Shown here piece after piece: positions 34,351 to 41,902 of a DNA stretch of 64,000 nt. The translations under genes and the position numbers were made by a program. Source of the DNA: DASWNP01 sp036399175 (GTDB lineage: Bacteria; Acidobacteriota; Blastocatellia; Pyrinomonadales; Pyrinomonadaceae); contig DASWNP010000005.1 of NCBI GenBank assembly GCA_036399175.1, positions 1-64,000 of the forward strand, written 5' to 3'. The stretch's first letter is position 1. Each line of letters opens with the position of its first letter. The notes beneath the pieces were generated by a model. It was given only the letters and a program-made list of their open reading frames with translations. It made no database searches and was not told the origin of the DNA.

Positions 34351-35556
34351 TCGACCAAATATAAATCTATCTGAGAGGCAAAGGCTAGTTCTCAACAAAT
34401 CTTCGATAGCTGTCTGCTGTCGTCGAAGCTCTTCGGCCATCGGCGCGTATATCTCGCGTTGGCCGCGCTCGTCGGCGTAATCCCAGAGGCCGTTTTCGCA
34501 GTGGCGTCCGTCGCCCCAGCCCGGATAGTTGACGATTGGATAGAGGCAAACGCCTTCGAGCGGCACGCCGAGCCTGAGCGTGTCGCAGACCTCGCCGCCC
34601 ATGTAGCGCAGCCAGCTTGTCCGCCAGTGAAACTCCGTGCCCGTCTCGGCGACAAAAATCGGACGCCGGTAACGCTCGTAAACCTCTCTCACGAGGTCGC
34701 TGAAGGGGCGATACTGCGGGTCGGAAACGTCGAGCCAGCGCTCGGGGTGAAACCTCTTGTCGCCGTACACCCACTGGTTGTAGGGATAGTAGTTGACGCC
34801 GACGATGTCCAGATACTTCTCCGCGCCTCCAAGCTCCGGACGCCGCCGCCCGGCCAGCATATCCCACGCCTGATACATCAGCAGTCGATAGTATTCGGCA
34901 ATCTCCGCCTCTTCGGGACGCGTCAAATCGGCGACGACGTTGATGACCGGGTCAGTGTGGACGATGCGCGCGCGCGGGTTTACTTCCCAGGCGGCCTCGA
35001 TGGCTTCGATGGCGGCGCGCACGAGCTGAGCTTTAAGCTCGTGCGGGCGCTCGGTCTCGAACGGATTGAGGTAGGCCGACTCGCCGCCCGCCCAGGCGAA
35101 GAAAGAGATTTCGTTGACGGGCGCGAGGAAGGGAGCTTCGTCGCTTTCGGCGTCGAGCACGCGCGCGAAGGCGCGCACCATGCTCGCAAAGCGGCGTATA
35201 AACTCCGGCGAGAAAATATCCAAATCGTCAGGCCAGCCGTAATGGCACAAATCCCAGATGACCTGCGTCTCGGTCTCGCGCGCCGCGCGAAGCATGGGCA
35301 CGACGCTCGAAAAATCATACTCGTAGGGCGAGCGTTCGATGAGATGCCAGCGAATGCCGTCGCGCGCTACTCGTATGCCCTGCTCGTGCAGACGCCTGTA
35401 ATCGGCAGCCGCATGACGGTCGTGCGCCGTCGCCTCCAACATGTCCAGACGCTCGCCCGTGCGCAGACGATGAGACGCGCACTCGAAGCCGCCCATAAAG
35501 AAACTGCGAAACGTCGGCTCGCCTGACAAAATCGACTCCCCGCTTCTCTCAGACAC
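34057..35556 (-). CDS. GH1-like glycoside hydrolase, in frame with a BrnT domain
   Basis: An open frame of 499 residues. Residues 1 to about 385 look like a clan-A TIM-barrel hydrolase: the acid/base Glu of APVNEIS, NYYPYNQWVYGD in mid-barrel, and the nucleophile Glu in FVAETGTEF, then PGWGDGRHCENGLWD. Such proteins act on beta-glycosides. From about residue 403 the sequence is a complete BrnT toxin. Either the toxin has its own start (34350) and the hydrolase lost its stop by insertion, or the product is a fusion. The AT content rises sharply near 34400, favouring insertion. Confidence 0.72.
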   Translation of the reverse strand: MSERSGESILSGEPTFRSFFMGGFECASHRLRTGERLDMLEATAHDRHAAADYRRLHEQGIRVARDGIRWHLIERSPYEYDFSSVVPMLRAARETETQVIWDLCHYGWPDDLDIFSPEFIRRFASMVRAFARVLDAESDEAPFLAPVNEISFFAWAGGESAYLNPFETERPHELKAQLVRAAIEAIEAAWEVNPRARIVHTDPVINVVADLTRPEEAEIAEYYRLLMYQAWDMLAGRRRPELGGAEKYLDIVGVNYYPYNQWVYGDKRFHPERWLDVSDPQYRPFSDLVREVYERYRRPIFVAETGTEFHWRTSWLRYMGGEVCDTLRLGVPLEGVCLYPIVNYPGWGDGRHCENGLWDYADERGQREIYAPMAEELRRQQTAIEDLLRTSLCLSDRFIFGRMDTVFTWDKDKAKQNLKKHHISFEEAITVFADPLSLTIPDPLHSEEERRLVITGLSHRQRQIVVVFTDRGEEIRIISARPATSRERKQYEEGTEYRA

Positions 35557-35766
35557 TCTTCAGGTCTCTCCTTCTCGTCTACCTGCTCGAAAACAATAGC
35601 TTCGCCCGCCAACCCGCGTTGACGCGACGCACCCCCCAACATAACAGAAATCAGCCGGCTTATTGATGAAAGAATCGCCGCCGAGGGGCAGGGTTGTGCG
35701 AGTTGCCGAGCGCGCCTCAGATTATCACTTGACCGCATGGCGACGACACTTCTATGAGCGCCGGTT

Positions 35767-36135
35767 TTATCTTCGCAACAACGAAAACACCAGCAGGCCG
35801 CTGAGGCCGACCTGAAACATCCCGGCGACGATAAATCCCCGGCACTTCTCCACCGAGACGCGCGCCAGTATTTTTAATCCGTGATTTGGGAAAACGAAAT
35901 AGATGAAACCCTTCAGCACCAGTCCCCACCCGATTAAAGTCAGCACGAGCGGCAAGCCGCTCCAGACATTATGAAAAGAAACGATGATTGCACCGAGCGG
36001 GAAATGAAGAAGCGCGTTGAGAAAGCTGCCGACCTCACCCTTGCCGCGCATGTCTATGAAGAACTGCGCCCAGACGCGAGGCCGAACAATATGAGATACA
36101 CCGACAACAAAGAAGCAGACGATAGCCAGCTTCAT
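35767..36135 (-). CDS. Small membrane protein, probable integron cassette gene
   Basis: A 122-residue protein with four hydrophobic helices (first MKLAIVCFFVVGVSHIVRP, last GMFQVGLSGLLVFSLL). I do not recognise the family. It is the most downstream gene of the minus-strand cassette array: attC-like site A lies just upstream of it, at 36188-36291, and no attC was found after its stop codon, so it may mark the array edge. The start at 36135 is preferred over 36150 because it begins at the first helix. Confidence 0.6.
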   Translation of the reverse strand: MKLAIVCFFVVGVSHIVRPRVWAQFFIDMRGKGEVGSFLNALLHFPLGAIIVSFHNVWSGLPLVLTLIGWGLVLKGFIYFVFPNHGLKILARVSVEKCRGFIVAGMFQVGLSGLLVFSLLRR

Positions 36136-36187
36136 AACTGCCACTTCCATAATTCAACCCTCCGCTCCCACATTCGTAACACTCAGC

Positions 36188-36291
36188 GCCGAACGCCTGG
36201 CATCACCCGCCGCGCACTCAACCTCTAATCCACGCAAGATAACAATGGGAGGCGCGCTGATTCGCGCTCGGGTTCATGCCGTTCTTTAGGC
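36188..36291 (-). other. attC-like recombination site A (integron cassette)
   Basis: Read on the plus strand the ends are GCCGAAC and TTTAGGC, and the inner arms GGCATCACCCG and CGGGTTCATGCC pair with one unpaired base. The outer boxes are degenerate relative to RYYYAAC/GTTRRRY. It lies just downstream of the minus-strand gene 36302-36733, as expected for a cassette. Confidence 0.6.
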
Positions 36292-36301
36292 CACGCCCGA
36301 C

Positions 36302-36733
36302 TCACAGGCGAGACCATGCTTGACGCAGGCCGACCGCGTGCAGCAGTCCCAAGCCGAAACAGATGCCCGAACTCCAGAACCAGAAGGCGGCGCTGTTGCC
36401 GGGGAAGAAGGCTTGGAGCGGCACGAAAGCGAGCGCGCGCAAGAGATAGATGCCGGTGATGGCACACAGCCCCAAGCGCAGGAATGGCAGCCGCCGGATA
36501 AGCCCTGCGCCCGACCAGGCGTACATAGCCCAAGCGCACAGGATCGCCGCGATGACGAGAGTTACGACCGAGGGATACCAATGGCCACGTGCAGCCATCC
36601 GCGCCATGCGCTCACCTGCGCCAAAGAAGCGATACCAATCCGGGCCGCCCGCGATACACGCGAGATGCAAGAGCGATGCTACAAGCGACCCGGCGCCCGC
36701 AAGAATAAGCGTTGATATTCTATTCGCTATCAT
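36302..36733 (-). CDS. Small membrane protein in an integron cassette
   Basis: A 143-residue protein with about four transmembrane helices and conserved-looking loops PDWYRFFGAGERMARMAARGHWYP and GIYLLRALAFVPLQAFFPG. Similar four-helix proteins are frequent in environmental gene cassettes; I recall the type but not a name. The start at 36733 begins at the first helix. The gene sits between attC-like sites B and A on the same strand, the normal cassette arrangement. Function unknown. Confidence 0.65.
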   Translation of the reverse strand: MIANRISTLILAGAGSLVASLLHLACIAGGPDWYRFFGAGERMARMAARGHWYPSVVTLVIAAILCAWAMYAWSGAGLIRRLPFLRLGLCAITGIYLLRALAFVPLQAFFPGNSAAFWFWSSGICFGLGLLHAVGLRQAWSRL

Positions 36734-36744
36734 ATGCCTGTGTG

Positions 36745-36835
36745 GCCAAACGCCCGGCATCACCCGCCGCCCCAAGCGATTCGCTTTACATGATAGCCCG
36801 CGTGTCGGCGGTCGGGTGCATGCCGTTGTCAGGGC
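36745..36835 (-). other. attC-like recombination site B (integron cassette)
   Basis: Plus-strand ends are GCCAAAC (36745-36751) and GTTGTCAGGGC (36825-36835). The inner arms GGCATCACCCG and CGGGTGCATGCC pair with one extra C, the extrahelical base that sets strand choice in attC folding. It follows the 110-residue gene on the minus strand. Confidence 0.72.
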
Positions 36836-36910
36836 TGCGGCTGCCTGTCGGTTGCTATGAGTTGGGGGCGGCCTACGTAGGCCGCCCCCATTTTCCTCCC
36901 TGTCAGAGTT

Positions 36911-37243
36911 CTAGTAGTGAATAACTACGGTGTAAAAGTCGTTGGAGTCCGACACAGTTTGAGGGGTGTCGGGGAAGAGGGAAAGGGTGTGCTGCCCCTC
37001 GCTGAGTTGGATAGGGATGTAAACCGGCACCACAGTCCGGTGCGTGGCGCTCCCGTTGGAGTAGATTCGCGCGTGCCCTACTTCCTGGCCGTCTATACTA
37101 ACCCCGATTCCGATAACTACGTTTTCGGACTGGCTCCAGACAGACCCGTTAACCTCCAGGTACATGGGCTCGTCTCCGGGGGCCTCGAAGGTCGCCTGTA
37201 TATCCAAGGGGCCGGCTTGTTGGAGGATCACCTGTACAGCCAT
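36911..37243 (-). CDS. Hypothetical beta-rich protein in an integron cassette
   Basis: A 110-residue protein with no signal peptide or helix, predicted from its alternating hydrophobic pattern to be a beta-sandwich (VNGSVWSQSENVVIGIGVSI, THRTVVPVYIPIQLSEGQHTL). It has no cysteine. An AAGGAG-like site (AAGGAGACATAT) precedes the start. It lies between attC-like sites C and B, so it is a cassette gene. I do not recognise a family; small beta-sandwich cassette proteins of unknown role are common. Confidence 0.62.
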   Translation of the reverse strand: MAVQVILQQAGPLDIQATFEAPGDEPMYLEVNGSVWSQSENVVIGIGVSIDGQEVGHARIYSNGSATHRTVVPVYIPIQLSEGQHTLSLFPDTPQTVSDSNDFYTVVIHY

Positions 37244-37357
37244 ATATGTCTCCTTCTTCGCTCTTGGGGATTGAACAACTTAGGCGAGGGAAAGAACCCC
37301 GGCAAAGTATTCTTTCGACGACCAAAATGTCAATGACCTATCAGGCAAAGATGCAGA

Positions 37358-37469
37358 GCCTAACGCCCGGCATCACCCGCTGCCCGCCGCAACCACACAA
37401 GCCACAGCGCAGGAGACAAGATTGATGAGAGGCACGCTGCGGGCGGTCGGCTGCATGCCGTTGTTATGC
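37358..37469 (-). other. attC-like recombination site C (integron cassette)
   Basis: Plus-strand ends are GCCTAAC (37358-37364) and GTTATGC (37463-37469), close to the attC boxes RYYYAAC and GTTRRRY. Inner arms GGCATCACCCGC and GGCTGCATGCC pair with an extra base. At 112 bp it is the best of the three sites and lies just after the stop of the gp25-like gene on the minus strand. Confidence 0.78.
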
Positions 37470-37483
37470 GTCTGGTGGGTATA

Positions 37484-37870
37484 TTACGAGCCTACAGGGA
37501 CATCTACTTTCAATGTCCTGCGGTTGTTGTCATATCTCTTAATAGAGTAGGTGACGATTACCTCAACCACACCTTCTTTCAGAGGCGCAGCTTTAACATC
37601 GAGGTCGGAATGATCTATTCGCTTCTCCCAATCTATGATGGCTTGTTTTATCGCTTTGCTAATTTCGTCAGCATTACCTTTAGCAATTAACTCTCTCATA
37701 GGCCAACCATAATCAGGATGCATTACATGTTCGCCCTTTTCTGTTTCTATGATGGCCTTGATACTCTGTTCTAAAGCTTCAATACCGCTGACTGTTTTGA
37801 GGGTGCCATTCTCTGCCTGAAATGGAAAAGCCAACTCAGAACCGAATAAATCTTTAGCGCGATCTGACAT
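37484..37870 (-). CDS. GPW/gp25-like baseplate wedge protein in an integron cassette
   Basis: A 128-residue protein of the gp25/W family, the baseplate wedge or lysozyme-like subunit shared by contractile phage tails, type VI secretion and extracellular injection systems. Family features: FPFQAENG, GIEALEQSIKAIIETEKGEHVMHPDYG, and the C-terminal strand VIVTYSIKRYDNNRRTLKVDV. A good ribosome-binding site (AAGGAGGTTCCG) precedes the ATG. No other tail gene is adjacent, and attC-like site C follows it, so it appears to travel as a lone cassette. The region is AT-rich. Confidence 0.78.
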   Translation of the reverse strand: MSDRAKDLFGSELAFPFQAENGTLKTVSGIEALEQSIKAIIETEKGEHVMHPDYGWPMRELIAKGNADEISKAIKQAIIDWEKRIDHSDLDVKAAPLKEGVVEVIVTYSIKRYDNNRRTLKVDVPVGS

Positions 37871-37918
37871 GACAACGGAACCTCCTTATCTAGCTGATGA
37901 TTGATATTACTACAAGTA

Positions 37919-38149
37919 AGAAGCTGTTTGAAAAGTCCCGCAAGGGACTGTCGATAATAGCCCAGCGATTTATCGCTGGGACACGAGTTACAACCCTGCT
38001 CAGTCCCGTAGGGACGGCTGAAGGCAGGCTCAGCAGTCCCTACGGGACTGCGACAATAGATGCGCTCTTAAACCCAGCGATAAATCGCTGGGCTATTTTC
38101 AGATTGTCCCTTGCGGGACAATCTTGTTCCTGTTTTCCAAACAGCTTCT
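37919..38149. mobile_element. 231-bp composite palindrome (REP/BIME or MITE-like)
   Basis: Terminal inverted repeats AGAAGCTGTTTGAAAA and TTTTCCAAACAGCTTCT enclose two half-copies of the same nested hairpins: GTCCCGCAAGGGAC, then AGCCCAGCGATTTATCGCTGGG split across the two halves, with GTCCCGTAGGGAC and GTCCCTACGGGAC in the middle. The whole is an imperfect palindrome with no ORF. The remaining gap to def (38150-38418) shows nothing else except a GTTATGC (minus strand, 38187-38181) that could be the upstream boundary of the cassette array. Confidence 0.7.
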
Positions 38150-38418
38150 AAGGACATTTGGACGCGATAAATTAGATGACGCATAACTTCTTATTAGACC
38201 GCTGGTGGCGGTTCAGCTCTGCGACAGGCAAAGATTATAGCGTGGAATCGGGCGAGTTGGGTTTCTTCTATGTTTGCCTGTGACGGGGCGGGTGGCGAGA
38301 ATTTTTAAGAGGTGGGAAGGTATAGTGGCTGGCGCGGGAGGCGGGTTTGTCGTAGAATTTTGGAGGTGTTGGGTGAAGCCGGTGAGCCTCCGGTATTTTT
38401 AGTGTAAGGAAGATTGGG

Positions 38419-38934
38419 ATGTCTTTGTTGAAGGTTGTGAAGTATGGCGACCCTGTGTTGGAGAGGCAGGGCGAGGTGGTGTCGGAGTTTGACGAGGGAC
38501 TGCGGCGGCTCGTCGAGGATATGTTTGAGACGATGTATGCGGAGCGGGGCGTCGGGCTGGCCGCGCCGCAGGTGGGCGTGTCGAAGCGTCTGTTCGTGAT
38601 GGATTGCTCGGGCGGGCGAGACGTGTCGCAGCGCGTGGCGCTGGTTAACCCGGAGGTTTTGATGATTGAGGGCGAGCAGACGGGCGAGGAGGGCTGCCTG
38701 TCTTTCCCTGACATCTTCTTTCCGGTGAAGCGCTCGCTCAGAGCGGTCGTGAGGGCGCAGGACGTTTCGGGAAACCTGTTCGAGATAGACGGCATGGAGC
38801 TGACGGCGCGCTGCATGCTGCATGAGACCGACCACTGCGACGGCATACTGTTTCTCGACCGCACCACTCCCCTCAAGCGCGAGCTGGCGAAGCGCCGCAT
38901 CAGAAAGATGATGAAGACCGAGCGCTGGATTTGA
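38419..38934 (+). CDS. def: Peptide deformylase
   Basis: Peptide deformylase removes the N-formyl group from nascent proteins using a metal bound by one Cys and two His. All three motifs are present in this 171-residue protein: GVGLAAPQ, EEGCLSFPD and HETDHCDG. The ATG is preceded by AAGGAAG. fmt, which adds the formyl group, lies 2 kb further along but in a separate transcription unit. Confidence 0.96.
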   Translation: MSLLKVVKYGDPVLERQGEVVSEFDEGLRRLVEDMFETMYAERGVGLAAPQVGVSKRLFVMDCSGGRDVSQRVALVNPEVLMIEGEQTGEEGCLSFPDIFFPVKRSLRAVVRAQDVSGNLFEIDGMELTARCMLHETDHCDGILFLDRTTPLKRELAKRRIRKMMKTERWI

Positions 38935-38970
38935 CAGACACCGGGTTAGAATAGATTTTAGACGCAAGCG

Positions 38971-39006
38971 ACGCGGTCGAGCTTCCAACGCTCGACCGCG
39001 TTTCTT
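38971..39006 (+). terminator. Rho-independent terminator after def
   Basis: ACGCGGTCGAGC (38971-38982) pairs with GCTCGACCGCGT (38990-39001), followed by TTTCTT. It lies 36 bp beyond the def stop codon. Confidence 0.82.
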
Positions 39007-39187
39007 CAGGTCGGCGGTGTGATAAGATTCGGCATTCAGTCAAGTAAATCGCACAGAGAAGATTGAGGTCTGAGGGCGGCTTCTACGTCTGACGCGCCGA
39101 CCGTGTGGCGCTCGGGCTATCTTCGAGCCGACGACGAGTAGGGACGCGTCAGGCGCGTATCACTTCGGAAAAATTCAAGGAGCGAAT

Positions 39188-40777
39188 ATGGTGAGCGAAT
39201 TCAAAAACGAGGCGTTTACGGATTTCGGCGTGGAGGAGAACGCGCGGGCGATGCGCGCAGCCATCGACCGTGTTCGGTCGGAGCTTGGGCGCGAATATCC
39301 TCTGGTGATTGGCGGCGAGCGGATACAGACGGAACAGAAGTTCGAGAGCTACAACCCGGCGCGCAAGACCGAAGTGGTCGGTCGTTTTCAGAAGGCGACG
39401 GAGGAGCTGGCGCGTCGCGCCGTCGAAACCGCGAACGAGACGTTTAAGACTTGGCGCAACGTGCGAGCCGAGTCGCGCGCCGACATCCTCTTTCGCGTCG
39501 CCACGCTGCTCAGAGAGCGTCGCCACGAGATGAGCGCGTGGATGATTTTCGAAGTCGGGAAGACTTGGGCTGAGGCCGACGGCGACACCGCAGAGGCCAT
39601 CGACTTCTGCGACTTCTACGCGCGCGAGATGCTGCGTTACGCGGGCGAGCAGCCTTTGACGAAAATCGAGGGCGAAGACAACCGTCTCGAATATATCCCG
39701 CTCGGCGTCGGCGTCGTCATTCCGCCCTGGAATTTCCCCCTGGCGATTATGGCCGGGATGACGGTCGCATCTGTCGTGACGGGAAACACGGTCGTCCTGA
39801 AACCTTCGTCCGATGCGCCCACCATCGCTTACAAGTTTTATGAGCTACTGGAAGAAGCGGGGCTCCCGCCCGGCGTCGTCAACTTTATGACGGGCTCGGG
39901 CGGCGAGGTCGGCGATACGGTGGTTGACCATCCTCTGACGCGCTACGTCGCTTTCACCGGCTCGAAGGAGATAGGTCTGCGCATCAACGAGCGCGCGGCG
40001 AAGGTGGGCGAAGGTCAAATCTGGATTAAGCGCGTCGTGGCCGAGATGGGCGGCAAGGATGCCATCGTCGTCGATAAGGAGACGAACCTCGACGACGCGG
40101 CGACGGGCGTCGTGCAGTCGGCCTTCGGCTTTCAGGGGCAGAAGTGCTCGGCATGCTCGCGCGCAATCATCCACGCCGACATCTACGAGCCGATGCTGGA
40201 GCGCATCGTCGAGCGCACCGAGCGGCTCAAGCTCGGCGACCCGACCGACCCTACGACCAACCTCAGCGCCGTCATCAACCAGAAGGCTTTCAAGACCATC
40301 ACGCAATATATCGAGTGGGGACAGCAGCAGGGCGGGCGGGTCGTCGCGGGCGGAGGCTCGGACGGCGAGCAGGGCTACTTCATCGAGCCGACCGTCATCG
40401 CCGATGTCAAACCGGGCGACCGCATCGAGCAGGAAGAGATTTTCGGCCCCGTGCTCGCCGTCATCCGCGCGCGCGATTTCGAAGAGGCGCTCGCCATCGC
40501 CAACGATACCGAGTACGGCCTGACGGGCGCTGTCTACACCGACGACGAAGAGAAGCTTGAGCGAGCGCGCCGGGAGTTTCACGTAGGCAATCTCTATCTC
40601 AACCGCAAGTGTACGGGCGCGCTCGTCGGCGTCCACCCCTTCGGCGGCTTCAATATGTCGGGCACAGACTCGAAGGCCGGAGGGCGCGACTACCTCGCCC
40701 TCTTCATGCAGGCAAAAGTCGTCTCCGAAAAGATACGTCCCGGCTACAGCAACCGCGAGCGCCGCACGGCGATTTAA
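39188..40777 (+). CDS. pruA: L-glutamate gamma-semialdehyde dehydrogenase (P5C dehydrogenase)
   Basis: This aldehyde dehydrogenase oxidises glutamate semialdehyde to glutamate in proline breakdown. The 529 residues include the catalytic Cys in QGQKCSACS, the catalytic Glu in AEMGGKDA, the NAD-binding FTGSKEIGLRI, PPWNFPLAI, and FGPVLAVIRA. The length and the RocA-like N-terminus (YPLVIGGERI) indicate a stand-alone enzyme; proline dehydrogenase is not in the window. A strong site AAGGAGCG precedes the ATG. Confidence 0.94.
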   Translation: MVSEFKNEAFTDFGVEENARAMRAAIDRVRSELGREYPLVIGGERIQTEQKFESYNPARKTEVVGRFQKATEELARRAVETANETFKTWRNVRAESRADILFRVATLLRERRHEMSAWMIFEVGKTWAEADGDTAEAIDFCDFYAREMLRYAGEQPLTKIEGEDNRLEYIPLGVGVVIPPWNFPLAIMAGMTVASVVTGNTVVLKPSSDAPTIAYKFYELLEEAGLPPGVVNFMTGSGGEVGDTVVDHPLTRYVAFTGSKEIGLRINERAAKVGEGQIWIKRVVAEMGGKDAIVVDKETNLDDAATGVVQSAFGFQGQKCSACSRAIIHADIYEPMLERIVERTERLKLGDPTDPTTNLSAVINQKAFKTITQYIEWGQQQGGRVVAGGGSDGEQGYFIEPTVIADVKPGDRIEQEEIFGPVLAVIRARDFEEALAIANDTEYGLTGAVYTDDEEKLERARREFHVGNLYLNRKCTGALVGVHPFGGFNMSGTDSKAGGRDYLALFMQAKVVSEKIRPGYSNRERRTAI

Positions 40778-40781
40778 AGCT

Positions 40782-40864
40782 AAACGCGGAAGGATGAACG
40801 ATGAACGCGGAATGAAAAGCTTTTGGTCTTTCATTCATCGTTCATCGTTCCGCGTTCATCGTTT
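40782..40864. repeat. Heptamer hairpin 11 (GATGAAC type)
   Basis: Left arm 40782-40817 and right arm 40829-40864 are near-perfect reverse complements over 36 bp, made of GATGAAC and GCGGAAT words. Compared with hairpins 8, 10 and 12 the words show a shared T-to-C change in both arms, suggesting paired evolution. It ends 6 bp before the fmt ATG. Confidence 0.86.
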
Positions 40865-40870
40865 CTCCCT

Positions 40871-41902
40871 ATGCGTCTGATTTTTATGGGAACGCCGGAG
40901 GCGGCTGTGCCAACGCTGCGGCGTTGTGTGGAAGACGGGCACGAGGTTGTCGCCGTGTGGACGCAGCCCGACCGTCCGGCAGGGCGTGGGAACAGGTTGA
41001 CTGCGCCGCCCGTCAAAGAGTTCGCTCTGTCGAAGGGGCTGGAGGTGCATCAGCCGTCGAAGATAAAGACGGACGAGGCGTTCGCGCAGTTTGCCTCTTA
41101 CGAGGCTGACGCGGCGGTAGTCGTGGCTTATGGGCGCATCCTCCCTTCGGCCTTCCTGCGTGCGCCGCGTCGCGGCTGCGTCAACGTGCATTTCTCTCTG
41201 CTGCCGAAGTACAGGGGCGCGGCTCCCGTCAACTGGGCAATCGTGCACGGAGAGCGGGAGACGGGCGTAACGACGATGTTGATTGACGAAGGGCTCGACA
41301 CCGGCGACCTTCTCCTGCAACGCGCGACGAAGATTGGCGAGCGCGAGACCGCGCCCGAGTTGCTCGAAAGGCTCGCGCACGAAGGCGCGGAGCTTTTGAG
41401 CGAGACGCTCGCGCGGCTCGACGAGATAGAGCCGCAGCCGCAGCGCGATGCGGAGGCGACGCTCGCACCGTTGCTCCGGCGCGAAGATGGAAAAATCGAC
41501 TGGACGAGCGAGGCGTCGGAAATCGAGAGGCGCGTGCGCGGCTTCCAGCCCTGGCCGAACGCTTACACGGTGTTTGAATCGACGCGTCTGGTCGTCTGGC
41601 GCGCCGAGGTTGCAGAGAGAAGGGAATCGAGCGGCGAGAGTTTGCGCGGCGTCGGCGCGATAGAAACGGAAGAGGCGGGAGAACGCGCAGGAGAACTTGA
41701 AGAGTTGGGAGAGAGCTTCACCGTCGAAGATTCTTTGAGGCCGGGGGTGATTGCGGAGGCTCAGGGCGATAGTCTCGTCGTCGCGTGTGGGGGCGGGACG
41801 AGCTTGCGTCTGCTCGAAGTGCAGGCGGAGGGCAAGCGGCGGATGAGCGCGCGTGATTTTCTGAACGGGATGCGCGTGAGCGCGGGCGAGAGGCTGGGAT
41901 GA
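40871..41902 (+). CDS. fmt: Methionyl-tRNA formyltransferase
   Basis: Fmt formylates initiator Met-tRNA. The 343 residues show FMGTPEAAVPTL at the N-terminus, the catalytic block NVHFSLLPKYRGAAPVNWAI, and the C-terminal binding domain (GFQPWPNAYTVFE). Between the domains' last strands lies an extra acidic segment of about 40 residues (around 260-300, rich in Glu, Gly and Ser) not usual in the family. The start has no Shine-Dalgarno; the stop overlaps rsmB by 4 bp. Confidence 0.94.
   Translation: MRLIFMGTPEAAVPTLRRCVEDGHEVVAVWTQPDRPAGRGNRLTAPPVKEFALSKGLEVHQPSKIKTDEAFAQFASYEADAAVVVAYGRILPSAFLRAPRRGCVNVHFSLLPKYRGAAPVNWAIVHGERETGVTTMLIDEGLDTGDLLLQRATKIGERETAPELLERLAHEGAELLSETLARLDEIEPQPQRDAEATLAPLLRREDGKIDWTSEASEIERRVRGFQPWPNAYTVFESTRLVVWRAEVAERRESSGESLRGVGAIETEEAGERAGELEELGESFTVEDSLRPGVIAEAQGDSLVVACGGGTSLRLLEVQAEGKRRMSARDFLNGMRVSAGERLG

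Noticed and set aside
35767..38187. Prophage, suggested by the gp25-like gene
   Set aside because: There are no other tail, capsid, integrase or lysis genes; the attC-like sites fit a cassette array better.
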